From contig NZ_JBAWJZ010000012.1 in NCBI RefSeq assembly GCF_043876835.1, positions 1-64,000 on the forward strand: a stretch of 64,000 nucleotides of DNA. Reading direction: 5' to 3'. The position numbers were made by a program, and so were the translations under genes. The notes beneath the pieces are model-generated. The model was given only the letters and a program-made list of their open reading frames with translations. It was not told where the DNA came from and made no database searches. Below, one piece after another: positions 46,457-55,079 of the stretch; position 1 is the stretch's first letter; every line of letters starts with the position of its first letter. The DNA comes from Yeosuana sp043876835 (GTDB taxonomy: Bacteria > Bacteroidota > Bacteroidia > Flavobacteriales > Flavobacteriaceae).

Positions 46457-47890
46457 ATGAAAATATTAAAACGCCTTTTGAAAATTGTCTTTGCTCTTAT
46501 AGGAGTGCTAGTAATAATTACTATTATTATACTTCGGGTTGATTCACACAGAATTAGCTACTTAAGTATTAATAAGAATGAACTAACATTTAATGATTCT
46601 TATCTTATTACTAATGTTAATGTAATACCCATGAATCAAGACACTATTTTAGTTGATAAAATGGTATACATAAATAAGGGTATAATTGAAAAGATTGCTG
46701 ACACCATTCAGGCTTTGGGAGTTGAAATTCTTGATGCAAAAAACAAATACTTAACACCGGGTCTTATCGATATGCACGTTCATGTGTGGGACAGATATGA
46801 ACTTGGTCTTTACCTATCAAATGGTGTAACTGCGGTTAGAAATTTATGGGGTATGCCGATGCACTTAAGAATTAAGGAAGATGTGAATGACGACGAAATT
46901 ATTTCACCAATATTTATGACAACAGGACCAAAACTAACTGGTCGTGAATTCATTGGTGATGATAATTTAAACCTAACGAATCCTAATGAAGCAAAAATAA
47001 AAGTGATTTCATATAAGAATAGAGGTTACAATTTTATAAAAACTTATTACGGTTTAGACAAAGATATATTTGAAGCTGTGGTTGAGCAAGCTGCTATTTC
47101 GAAAATAGATATCGTAGCTCATCCATCACAAAAAGTACCTTTTTTATATCATTTAAAACCACAAATCAAATCTATTGAACATGCTGAAGAAATTGTGCAA
47201 CAGTCATTACAGTTTGATTTAGATACTATCAAACTTCAACCTATCATTGATTCAATATCGCTTTCCAAGCATACTAGTTATTGTCCAACAATCACTGCAT
47301 TTAATAATATCTACCAAATGATGATCAATGACTCTATTTTAGATTCAGAATCATTGGAATATATGAATCCACTCATTAAAAAATTTGACAGCAAAAAACA
47401 ATTTGAGCGCTGGTTTAATACTAAACAAAATGACCCAGAAGCAATTGATCGGATAAAAGAGCAACATGATTTTCACATTACAATTGTTAAAAAGCTACAC
47501 GAAGCTGGTGTGAATATAATTTGCGGAACTGATGCAGGCATAGGTGTTACCCTTCCAGGGTTTTCAATTCACCAAGAACTGGTGTTTTATAAAGAGGCTG
47601 GTCTTTCTAACTACGAAGTTTTGAAAACAGCTACTATAAATGCATCTAAAACACATACAATTATGAACCAACTCGGTACAATTGAAGTAGGTAAGATTGC
47701 TAACTTATTAATAGTAGATAATAATCCTTTAATAGAATTATCAACACTTAAAAATCCTTCATTTGTTATTGTTAAGGGAAGAAAATTAAATAGAAGTACT
47801 CTCAATTCATTTGAAGAAAAGGCAAAGAGTCGTAAGAATCTAATTGCTTCCGCTCTTAGGTATTTAGAAAATTTAATTTTTGAAAAATAA
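46457..47890 (+). CDS. Membrane-anchored metal-dependent amidohydrolase
   Basis: A 477-residue amidohydrolase-superfamily protein with an N-terminal membrane anchor (about 7-27). It shows the metal motif DMHVHVW (H107, H109), a candidate bridging lysine in NFIKTYYGL, a metal histidine in IVAHPSQK and the late aspartate in IICGTDAGIG. The TIM-barrel end NASKTHTIMNQLG and the beta-domain VGKIANLLIVDNNP complete the imidazolonepropionase-like type. Substrate unknown; a prolidase- or dipeptidase-like activity is possible. Single-gene unit between boundaries B and the start of a partial one at about 47890. Confidence 0.88.
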   Translation: MKILKRLLKIVFALIGVLVIITIIILRVDSHRISYLSINKNELTFNDSYLITNVNVIPMNQDTILVDKMVYINKGIIEKIADTIQALGVEILDAKNKYLTPGLIDMHVHVWDRYELGLYLSNGVTAVRNLWGMPMHLRIKEDVNDDEIISPIFMTTGPKLTGREFIGDDNLNLTNPNEAKIKVISYKNRGYNFIKTYYGLDKDIFEAVVEQAAISKIDIVAHPSQKVPFLYHLKPQIKSIEHAEEIVQQSLQFDLDTIKLQPIIDSISLSKHTSYCPTITAFNNIYQMMINDSILDSESLEYMNPLIKKFDSKKQFERWFNTKQNDPEAIDRIKEQHDFHITIVKKLHEAGVNIICGTDAGIGVTLPGFSIHQELVFYKEAGLSNYEVLKTATINASKTHTIMNQLGTIEVGKIANLLIVDNNPLIELSTLKNPSFVIVKGRKLNRSTLNSFEEKAKSRKNLIASALRYLENLIFEK

Positions 47891-48404
47891 ACTACTACTA
47901 ACAATGGCTATTAGATATAAAACCGAGAGTTATGTCAATGAAAATGATGGCTTTAATTGATAAAGTAAAATTGACGACAAAACTAGAACTTGTAACTCAA
48001 ATTAAAACACTCGGTTATAATTTTAGGTTCATTGGAATTTTAATCTTTTTGGCAAGTTTGTTAGAGATTGTGAATTAGACCAACAAATAAGTTTAATTTA
48101 AAAATAATATTATGGCATAACCTATTAAAGAAATACCCTTTCTTTCTGGTAAAGATGCTTAAAAGTTGTTAAAGAAAACAAAGACATTGTGAAAGTACTT
48201 AAGGAAGAAAAGGAAAAATTGAGCAAGTTATGAAGCGCTAAAAAAGAATCGCGTAATTTGTTATTTAATGAATTATTATTAATCAGATTAAATTCTGATA
48301 CAAATATTTTGCCGTTCGATTGTGAAACATAGATTTGAACTGCTTTTTTTTGAAGATTCTAAAATTATGTGAATCAATTATTAACTACTATTTTTATTAT
48401 CCAA
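47891..48404. other. Decayed sequence with small open frames
   Basis: A possible left end of a boundary repeat (CTACTAACAATGGCTATTA) lies at 47893. A 48-residue frame at 47932-48078 has a single hydrophobic helix (FRFIGILIFLASLLEIV) and no known family. Near 48112 a frame starts ATG GCA TAA and continues PIKEIPFLSGKDA before more stops, like a small broken protein of unknown type. I see no intact gene. Confidence 0.4.
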
Positions 48405-48746
48405 ACAGAAACAGAAACAGAAACTGTTGTATATTTCAATTATCTTAGCAACAAGATATCTCAAGTTGAAATAGGAAACAAATATACTTTTCAGTATAGA
48501 ATTTCTTCCTTAGTACCAAAAGGTAAAGATGGATAAATAAATTATGTAGAAATTGGTAGATTTGCTGCATCTGATAATTTCAAAGGAAATGGATACGATA
48601 GAGAAACCCTAATCTTCACAAAAGCTTTGTTTATAGGCAATAATAGGACAGGTTGTAAAATTATTACTATTAATGTATATAGAGAATCATTAGGTTTTTA
48701 CTTAAAAAACGTATTTAAATATTTATTCAGTTTAGAAAAAATCTGA
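48405..48746 (+). pseudogene. GNAT acetyltransferase remnant
   Basis: One frame reads KYTFQYRISSLVPKGKDG, TAA (48534), then INYVEIGRFAASDNFKGNGY and GCKIITINVYRESLGFYLKN, the strand-loop-helix end of a GNAT protein (compare GRLAVDKNYRGKG and GFYEKNGF). The 5' part contains a triplicated ACAGAA. A dead cassette gene. Confidence 0.6.
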
Positions 48747-49105
48747 TACTTGATTAATGTATTTTAACCTAGGTTAATTAAGCTATTCTGATTTCACTTC
48801 CTAATTTCAGTAATCTTGCCTTAACTCGTAAAAAATAAAATTCTCATTAAGTCAATAAATTTGTAAACTTAATAAAAAACTTTGTTTTCAAAAATGTGTA
48901 AAAACCTTACTTCGGAATTTTCTTTCGAAAAAAAAATTTTTACAACTTAATTCTTTCTTTTTTTTCATTTGTTTTTCTTAATTTTCCATAAGGTATTTTT
49001 TAAATGAGACCCTTGTATGGGATAATCTAACAGAACGGAAATATAAGAATCATTATACTAATATACTAAGCCTAACATACTTTAAAAGAATAATATATAT
49101 CATAC
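48747..49105. other. Intergenic region upstream of SGNH hydrolase gene
   Basis: About 360 bases, very AT-rich, with long A and T runs around 48930-48970. No gene or boundary palindrome was recognised. It presumably carries the promoter of the following gene. Confidence 0.4.
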
Positions 49106-49993
49106 ATGACTAGACTAATATTGATTCCGTTATTATGTGCTTTTATTTCTATGGATGCACAAGAAAGAATAATTATTAATGATGATCAACAATTCATCGC
49201 CTTCCTTGAAAACTCTTTGGAGAATGGTGTTGCTAATTCTGAAATCACACAAATGTTTTACCAACGCACATGGGATTATTGGAGGAAACATATGATAGAT
49301 TATAATCAGAATCCAGAAAAATATAGCAAGGTATTATCACTTTACTATCAAAATCAACAGAAATATAAAAGGAATGATTCAATAAAAATTGACAGATTTG
49401 AAAATCAGATAGAAAGTTTTCGTCGATTTGACAATCGAAATACACTTGCTAAAAATCCTGTTCTATTCATTGGCAGTTCAAGTATTGTTTTTTGGGAGAC
49501 AGCAAAATCATTTCCCGATTTACCAATAATTAACCGAGGATTTGGAGGAGCAAGTCTTCAAGAGATAATTCATTATTACGATGATATTGTTAAAAGGCAT
49601 TCGCCATCTATTTTAGTCGTTTATTGTGATATAGATATAGAGCGCGGAAAATCTCCTAACGTAGCCTTTAGTGCATTTAAAGAATTAGTAAACAAGGTTA
49701 GAAAAGACTTTCCTCTAACCCAGATATTTCTTCTATCCATGAAACCAACACTAGTTGATGACTTTATTCAAAAAGATGTTAGCATAAATAAGGTAGCAAC
49801 CAATAGAATGCTAAGTAAATATTGTGATGATGAAAGAAATCTACATTACATAGATATCACAAATATGATGATAAAGTCAGATGGACGCGTGCGTTCAGAT
49901 ATCTTTCTTACTGATGGAATGCATCTAAATCAGTTAGGGTATGGACTTTGGGATCCGATAATAAGAAGCAAAATAATGAGTTTAACAAAATAG
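49106..49993 (+). CDS. SGNH/GDSL-type hydrolase
   Basis: A 295-residue exported esterase-like protein (signal peptide about 1-18, ending MDAQ). The SGNH block I serine is in LFIGSSSIVFW, the block II glycine in NRGFGGASLQE, and block V Asp/His in TDGMHLNQLGYGLW. Block III, usually YaGDND, here reads VVYCDIDIERG, so the oxyanion-hole asparagine is replaced by isoleucine. Catalysis may be altered or lost. N-terminal region 20-110 is unassigned. The gene is open and complete, oriented like the other island genes. Confidence 0.82.
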   Translation: MTRLILIPLLCAFISMDAQERIIINDDQQFIAFLENSLENGVANSEITQMFYQRTWDYWRKHMIDYNQNPEKYSKVLSLYYQNQQKYKRNDSIKIDRFENQIESFRRFDNRNTLAKNPVLFIGSSSIVFWETAKSFPDLPIINRGFGGASLQEIIHYYDDIVKRHSPSILVVYCDIDIERGKSPNVAFSAFKELVNKVRKDFPLTQIFLLSMKPTLVDDFIQKDVSINKVATNRMLSKYCDDERNLHYIDITNMMIKSDGRVRSDIFLTDGMHLNQLGYGLWDPIIRSKIMSLTK

Positions 49994-50202
49994 AACACGA
50001 AATACATAGACAAAAAACATAGTGTATTTGACAGGTATAATGTCAAAAAAATTTGCAAACTATGGACCACCTTAGCTGATAACTATAACATGGGAAAAAC
50101 CTATGATTTTAAATATCGGATGAACAAACCGTTAGGTCACAATGAGCTAAAAATGAGTAGTGTTGCTACTTGTTTGGCACTCTAACTCCACAAGTGAAAT
50201 GT
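49994..50202. other. Region after SGNH gene, unrecognised open stretch
   Basis: An open stretch without ATG (about 49999-50184) reads DKKHSVFDRYNVKK and later MNKPLGHNELKMSSVA. It was compared mentally with tyrosine recombinases and outer-membrane proteins without a convincing match. Probably decayed coding sequence. Confidence 0.3.
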
Positions 50203-50498
50203 GCTCTAACAATCTGCTAAACCAAATTGCACAAGGCTTTTTTTATAAACTTCAGCTCCAAATGTCAGGCTCAAGCCTTTATCCTGCCATAACAGTTGTT
50301 AAAACAATTTGTATATGTTTCTTGATCTCCCAATCTAATAAATTTAACAACTAACGGCAGCTGTGCTTACTAGTCTACAAACAATGATTAGGTACCCAAT
50401 TGCAAACATCGGTCAGATTCTCAAATCTTTGTTGCTTAATTTTATTATTTTTCCAACTGCAAAACAGAACTGCGTTTAGCAGAGAGTTGTGCATAAGC
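50203..50498 (+). repeat. Long boundary repeat E1 (direct repeat of 52824-53110)
   Basis: About 280 bases almost identical to the repeat at 52824-53110. Shared landmarks are CAAATTGCACAAGGCTTTTT, TTCTTGATCTCCCAATCTAA, ACATCGGTCAGATTCTCAAA and GAACTGCGTTTAGCAG. It starts with CTCTAACAATC and ends with GAGTTGTGCATAAGC, i.e. the same style of ends as the shorter boundary palindromes. Confidence 0.8.
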
Positions 50499-50507
50499 TA
50501 AAAAATA

Positions 50508-50537
50508 ATGCAGAAGAAAACAAAAGACAGGATTGTT
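50508..50537 (+). pseudogene. Gene start cut off by IS copy 2 (TetR-like start)
   Basis: ATG at 50508 opens ten codons (MQKKTKDRIV) that run directly into the IS left end. Such a start is typical of TetR-family regulators, but ten residues are too few for a firm call. It sits just after boundary E1, exactly where a cassette gene would begin. Confidence 0.35.
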
Positions 50538-51300
50538 GGTTCTGTCTCATTTGTGAAATTATAATCTAAAAATTCTTGGTTAACCAGACTCATACTGCTA
50601 AACTGTAAAATGCCTTGTAGGCAGATAAACTATTGCTGTCCATCTGTCCTTTCTATATCATATGCACTAACTCTATGCACGTTATACTCCTCCTAGCAAT
50701 CCCAAAGTCCCTGTAACCCTGTCCTACACGCTTCTTTATAAACCTATGGTCCTGTTCAACTATGTTGTTCAAATACTTGCACTGCCGTATCCGTATCTTA
50801 ACAAAAGAACGTCTTCCATAAACCTTAACCGCCCCTTGTTGGAACCACTTTTGTCAATGTTTATCAGTTCGATGTGACCATTGTTGTTTATGGCCTTGTT
50901 CAAAAAGGATTGGGAGGACATGCGCTGTCCCCTCTTGGTAAATAGAAAGTCTATTGTATTCCCCTCTTTATCTTCAGCTCTGTAAAGTACCTCCATTCCC
51001 CTTTTGTTTTGATGAATGTCCCATCTATCCTCCTGCGTTTACCTACCACATACTTCCTACTTCGAAATGAAGCCTCCATTTGTGGACTGAATTTATAGCC
51101 CACCTTTGAATGGTTGCATGGCCTACTTTCACTCCTCGTATGGCCATCAACTCCTCAATCTCTCTGTAGCTCAATACAACCCTGAACTTGAAATAGATAG
51201 CTTGCATAATAACTGACTTGGGAAAAGTGTGGCCTTTGAACATTGTTTTTGTTTTAAAAATACAACATTCCATTTTTATTAATTTAGATGCGACAGAACC
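50538..51300 (-). mobile_element. IS6-family insertion sequence, copy 2
   Basis: A complete 763-base element with ends GGTTCTGTCTCA (left, one mismatch) and TGCGACAGAACC (right). The flanks (AGGATTGT and AACAAATT) do not form a target duplication, suggesting adjacent deletion or recombination between copies after insertion. The right flank enters the second half of a boundary palindrome, and the left flank cuts a gene start. Confidence 0.9.
50590..51243 (-). pseudogene. IS6 transposase, frameshifted (copy 2)
   Basis: It starts at ATG 51243 (MFKGHTFPKSVIMQAIYFKF) but leaves the frame after HATIQRW because one base is missing compared with copy 1. Pieces of the catalytic domain are readable downstream in other frames (GNTIDFLFTKRGQRMSSQSF, ELINIDKSGSNKGRLRF), and the end falls at 50590. 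It is inactive unless helped in trans. Confidence 0.85.
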
Positions 51301-51339
51301 AACAAATTGGTACATAGAATGTTTGCTATGGTTAAAGAT

Positions 51340-51492
51340 CAAAAATTATACGATTTTAATTTGCAAATGTCATAGATATCATTGCTTCGGATTTTTATAC
51401 CGAAAAATCCTGCTCTTTTACTATCTTCGATTTACGGCGGAAAATCCTCGCGGATTTTCACACAACGAAACCATACACGTTATCCAATGATA
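51340..51492 (+). repeat. Cassette-boundary palindrome D (right half)
   Basis: It contains two hairpins, TTCGGATTTTTATACCGAAA and GAAAATCCTCGCGGATTTTC (51440-51459, identical to the one in site H), and ends with CATACACGTTATCCAATG. The left arm appears to be missing, consistent with the IS next door having deleted it together with the gene that preceded it. Confidence 0.65.
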
Positions 51493-51578
51493 AAGTTTTA
51501 TATAAAAATTAGACAAAATTGTTGACTAAAAATAAAATAGGCTATTACCTTTTTCAAGCAATTGTATTAATAAATAGA

Positions 51579-52691
51579 TCACATGCTAGCTAATGTTGTT
51601 GATGGATTTCTCTCATTGCCCAACTCTTTTAACCTTCGAAAGTGAGAGGCGAGTGCACTAAAGACGTTTAGTTTCAAATTATAAGTGAATCCATATTCTT
51701 CAGAAGTTTTTTTAACAATATCAGCAATCGCAGGATAATGCACATGGCATATATTTTGAAAAAGGTGGTGCTCAATCTGATAATCCAGCCCACCAATATA
51801 CCAACTGAATAGACCATTCTTTCTTCCAAAATCAGACGTGGTACGAAGTTGGTGTACCAGCCAGTCATTATTAATTTGTTGGTCTTCATCGACAAGAAGT
51901 TGATCCGTGCCCTCAACTACATGTGCCATTTGAAATACGGTGCTCATAATCATACCAGCAGTTATATGCATGGCAACAAAGCCAATTAATATTTGCCAAA
52001 AAGAAAAATCTGTTAAGTATAAGGGTAGACCAATAATAACAGCAAAGTAGATGACCTTAATGACAATAAGTTTCACCAGTTGCCATATAGGATTAACATT
52101 TTGCTCCTTGGTAATACCTTTTTTGTTATACTCCAGTAATACTCCAATTTCACCAAACAATCTTGCAAATGTCATTAGTCCATATAGTGGAAAAGCATAA
52201 AAATGTTGGTAACTATGATACTTTTTAAGTGGCCCATATTGACATAAACGAATAATCTTTAGGTTAGAAATATCAGGATCATAATTATAAATATTAGTAA
52301 ACGAATGATGTTTAATATTATGCTGTATTTTCCAATTAAAAATATTACTACCCAAAAGGAACATGGTAGACGAAGCGAGGTTATTTACCCATTTTTTTGA
52401 AGAATAGGCATGATGAACCCCATCATGCATGATTGACATCCCTACGCCTGCTTCCCCTATACCCATGATCACCGCTAAACCCAAAGCTGTCCAAGGTGAT
52501 ACGGATCTAGTGAGCAACATTATAAAAGGCACTAAATAAACACCTAAAATAACAACCGACTTCAGATACATGCTAAAATTACCATAAATGGACTTATTAT
52601 TATCCTTGAAATAAGAACGTACCCGTTTTCTAACCTCATAGGAAAACTCCCGTTCCTTATTGTTTTGCCTCACAAACTTAACGCTTTCCAT
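51579..52691 (-). CDS. Membrane fatty acid desaturase (acyl-lipid/acyl-CoA type)
   Basis: A 370-residue di-iron membrane desaturase with the three histidine boxes: HDGVHHAYS near residue 90, HNIKHHSF near 125 and QIEHHLFQNICHVHYP near 310, plus at least four transmembrane helices. It introduces a double bond into fatty acyl chains; position not predictable. It is the only intact minus-strand gene within the island, lies between the two long direct repeats E1 and E2, and may have entered separately from the plus-strand cassettes. The start at 52691 gives a complete protein. Confidence 0.9.
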   Translation of the reverse strand: MESVKFVRQNNKEREFSYEVRKRVRSYFKDNNKSIYGNFSMYLKSVVILGVYLVPFIMLLTRSVSPWTALGLAVIMGIGEAGVGMSIMHDGVHHAYSSKKWVNNLASSTMFLLGSNIFNWKIQHNIKHHSFTNIYNYDPDISNLKIIRLCQYGPLKKYHSYQHFYAFPLYGLMTFARLFGEIGVLLEYNKKGITKEQNVNPIWQLVKLIVIKVIYFAVIIGLPLYLTDFSFWQILIGFVAMHITAGMIMSTVFQMAHVVEGTDQLLVDEDQQINNDWLVHQLRTTSDFGRKNGLFSWYIGGLDYQIEHHLFQNICHVHYPAIADIVKKTSEEYGFTYNLKLNVFSALASHFRRLKELGNERNPSTTLASM

Positions 52692-52823
52692 TATTCTTGA
52701 TTAAATTAATTTTATACTTAAAATTTACTTAAAACCGACTATATGAGTAAATGACTTTTGTCAGTTTCAATAAAAAAATTGGAACTCTAGGTTTATTAAA
52801 AAGGAATTATAAAAATAACTAAA

Positions 52824-53110
52824 GGCTAACACCGTATAAAAACAATTGCACAAGGCTTTTTTATAAACTTCTGCTCCAGCTGACAGGATCAAGCCTTTTA
52901 CGTGCCATAACAGGTGCTAAAAGCAATTTGGATCTGTTTCTTGATCTCCCAATCTAATAAATTTAACAACTAACGGTAGCTGCGCTACCTAGTAGACAAA
53001 CAATGATTAGAGACCCAATGACAAACATCGGTCAGATTCTCAAATCTTTGTTGCTTAAATTTATTATCTTTTCATTCGCAAAACTGAACTGCGTTTAGCA
53101 GGTCGTTAGC
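52824..53110 (+). repeat. Long boundary repeat E2 (direct repeat of 50203-50498)
   Basis: It begins GGCTAACACCGTATAAAAAC and ends GCAGGTCGTTAGC, i.e. the full left and right core motifs of the boundary family in an element of about 287 bases. Internally it carries the palindrome GGTAGCTGCGCTACC-like sequence near 52976-52990. With E1 it brackets the IS and desaturase segment. Confidence 0.8.
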
Positions 53111-53143
53111 AATAAGCATTCAGCAACACTCAACAATGACAGT

Positions 53144-53542
53144 ATGAACATAGAATATAGTTATGACAAACGACCAACAGCAGACCAAATAATTGAACTT
53201 TATAACAGTTCAGGTTTGCCACGACCAACAAATGATAGAGAACGAATACAAAAAATGTATGACAGTTCAAATTTAATAGTCACTGCTTGGGACAATGACA
53301 TTTTGATTGGAGTTTCTCGTTCAATTACAGATTGGGTTTGGAGCTGTTACCTTGCAGACCTTGCTGTCCATCCAGATTATAAAAAAGGGGGAATAGGTAA
53401 AAAGCTTGTTCAATTGACAAAAGAAAAACTTGGCGACCAGTCAATGATACTTTTGCTTTCAGTTCCAACGGCAATGGAATATTACCCAAAAATTGGAATG
53501 ACAAAAGAAGATAGGGCATTTACAATACTTCGTACAAAATAA
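53144..53542 (+). CDS. GNAT-family N-acetyltransferase (island GNAT 1)
   Basis: A 132-residue GNAT with motif A clear: LADLAVHPDYKKGGIGKKLV, where the acetyl-CoA loop reads KKGGIG. The late strand and helix are MILLLSVPTAMEYYPKIGM. The substrate is unknown; proteins like this are common as stand-alone accessory acetyltransferases. It starts 33 bases after boundary E2 and is followed by boundary F, so it is a single-gene unit. Confidence 0.88.
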   Translation: MNIEYSYDKRPTADQIIELYNSSGLPRPTNDRERIQKMYDSSNLIVTAWDNDILIGVSRSITDWVWSCYLADLAVHPDYKKGGIGKKLVQLTKEKLGDQSMILLLSVPTAMEYYPKIGMTKEDRAFTILRTK

Positions 53543-53645
53543 AGTTTCTAATGACAGAAAAGTGATTAACAGAGTAGTATCGCAATCAACCACAAACAAT
53601 GACAGGAAAACTGTTGAAGAATGAAAATTGAACAAAATATGCCTA

Positions 53646-53781
53646 CCGCTAACATCGTATTGGCAATAGTGGGGCTGACAGTTGTAAACTCAACATTTGT
53701 AATTCTATTGGGCATTTGAACAAATGTTGGACTGATGTTATTCAAATGCCCCACCATCGCCAATACGTAAACCGTTAGCGG
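53646..53781 (+). repeat. Cassette-boundary palindrome F (best-preserved site)
   Basis: The left arm CCGCTAACATCGTATTGGC continues AATAGTGGGGC, and the right arm GCCCCACCATCGCC continues AATACGTAAACCGTTAGCGG. The arms are complementary over about 30 bases, with three extra unpaired bases (AAA-like) in the right arm near the CGTTAGCGG end. An inner hairpin GGGCATTTGAA / TTCAAATGCCC sits between them. Complementary arms with a few extrahelical bases in one strand are how integron attC sites look. Confidence 0.85.
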
Positions 53782-53842
53782 TCATTAAATAAACACTCTA
53801 CCACAATTCATAAATAAAGAAATAATACAATTAAGAAAAGAT

Positions 53843-54394
53843 ATGGAAATCATAGTTGATGAGAACATAAAACTTGAGTTGACATCTGAAAAGTATGCAA
53901 CATCATTATACAACGTAATAGATAATAATAGAGAACATCTATCTGAATTTTTGCCTTGGATAGAAAATATGCAATGTGTGGAAGACTTTAGAAATTATCT
54001 ACAAAATTGTGAGCACCTATACAAAGAAAACAAAGAAGTGAGTTTTATAATATTACTAAATGAAAATCCAGTTGGCAGAATTGGGCTCCATCATTTGAAT
54101 CTACAAAACAAAATAGGCTCGATTGGATATTGGATTGATAAAAATTCAGAAGGACAAGGAATAATTACAAAGTCTTGCATTGAATTAATTAATTATGGAT
54201 TCCAAAAAATAAATTTAAACAGAATTGAAATAAAGGCATCTGTTAGAAATATTAAAAGTCAAGCTATTCCTATAAAATTGAAATTCAAAAAAGAAGGTGT
54301 ATTAAGACAAGCTGAATTTGTAAATAACGAATTTATTGACCTGTTCATTTATTCAATGTTAAAGAATGAATGGTTAACGAATAACGACCGGTAA
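53843..54394 (+). CDS. GNAT-family acetyltransferase, RimJ/RimL-like (island GNAT 2)
   Basis: A 183-residue RimJ/RimL-type GNAT: LPWIENMQCVEDFRNYL, VGRIGLHHLNLQNKIGSIGYW, the acetyl-CoA loop KNSEGQGIITKSC, and the late LNRIEIKASVRNIKSQAIPIKLKF (usual NxxS in the last helix). It could modify a ribosomal protein N-terminus or a small molecule such as an antibiotic. It starts 62 bases after boundary F, with boundary G overlapping its stop region. Confidence 0.88.
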   Translation: MEIIVDENIKLELTSEKYATSLYNVIDNNREHLSEFLPWIENMQCVEDFRNYLQNCEHLYKENKEVSFIILLNENPVGRIGLHHLNLQNKIGSIGYWIDKNSEGQGIITKSCIELINYGFQKINLNRIEIKASVRNIKSQAIPIKLKFKKEGVLRQAEFVNNEFIDLFIYSMLKNEWLTNNDR

Positions 54395-54530
54395 CCATAT
54401 ATAAAAATAGCAGTTAAGAGCTAAACTTAAAGTTTAATTCGCTTCTGCTATCTTTCTATCTTTGTTTTAAACTGAAAAATAGCACATATAAATCTTTTAC
54501 TATTCATATACAAAGCATTGTACATCAACT
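54388..54530 (+). repeat. Cassette-boundary palindrome G
   Basis: Left arm CGGTAACCATATATAAAAATAGC, right arm with ATAGCACATATAAATC and ending CATATACAAAGCATTGTACATC. Internal pairing TTAAACTTTAAGTTTAA-like sequence lies near 54426-54440. The ends are more diverged than in F. Confidence 0.6.
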
Positions 54531-54622
54531 GAAAAAAAATGAAGAAAAAAATTCACAGTTTACAATTTGACCTGTCTAATATATTGTAGTCAAAATTCAT
54601 TGACAACATAAATACAGAAAAA

Positions 54623-55036
54623 ATGGGTAAAATCAAAAATCATGATGTTCAAAGTGTGAACATACAAACCTCGACAAGTAAAGCTTTTGAGTACATTGCA
54701 AATCCTTCAAACCTTTCGAAGTGGACAGGTGCGTTTAAAGACGCTGATTACAAATCAGCTACTCTGGTAACTCCAAATGGTGAACTTAAAATTGGTTTAG
54801 AAACTAAGACCAATAAAGAAATGGGAACAATTGACTGGTATATGACAATGCCAGACGGAAGTATTGGAGTTGCTTATTCAAGAGTGGTAACTGGACCAGA
54901 CAATAACGCTATTTACTCTTTTGTTTTAATTGCACCACCAGTACCATTGGAACAAATTGAAGGAACATTATCTGAACAAATTGGACAATTAAAAGATGAA
55001 TTACAAAAGCTTCAAACTATTTTAGCAGAATCGTAA
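54623..55036 (+). CDS. SRPBCC/START-like protein
   Basis: A 137-residue SRPBCC-fold (polyketide-cyclase/START-like) protein: VNIQTSTSKAFEYIANPSNLSKW is the family's N-terminal strand-helix pattern, and the long C-terminal helix is EGTLSEQIGQLKDELQKLQTIL. It probably binds a hydrophobic ligand. It lies 43 bases upstream of an ECF-type sigma gene, suggesting the two act as one unit. Confidence 0.78.
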   Translation: MGKIKNHDVQSVNIQTSTSKAFEYIANPSNLSKWTGAFKDADYKSATLVTPNGELKIGLETKTNKEMGTIDWYMTMPDGSIGVAYSRVVTGPDNNAIYSFVLIAPPVPLEQIEGTLSEQIGQLKDELQKLQTILAES

Positions 55037-55079
55037 AAGTTTAAATTGGTTGGGCAAAGCCCAACCAATTAATTAAAAA

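Noticed and set aside
48403..48424. Short tandem repeat ACAGAA three times, considered as a CRISPR or regulatory repeat
   Set aside because: Only three six-base units without spacers, inside a decayed GNAT frame.
49999..50184. Open stretch considered as a tyrosine recombinase remnant (SVFDRYN, LGHNEL)
   Set aside because: The two motif-like pieces are in the wrong order for a phage-type integrase and no catalytic Arg/His/Tyr set is visible.
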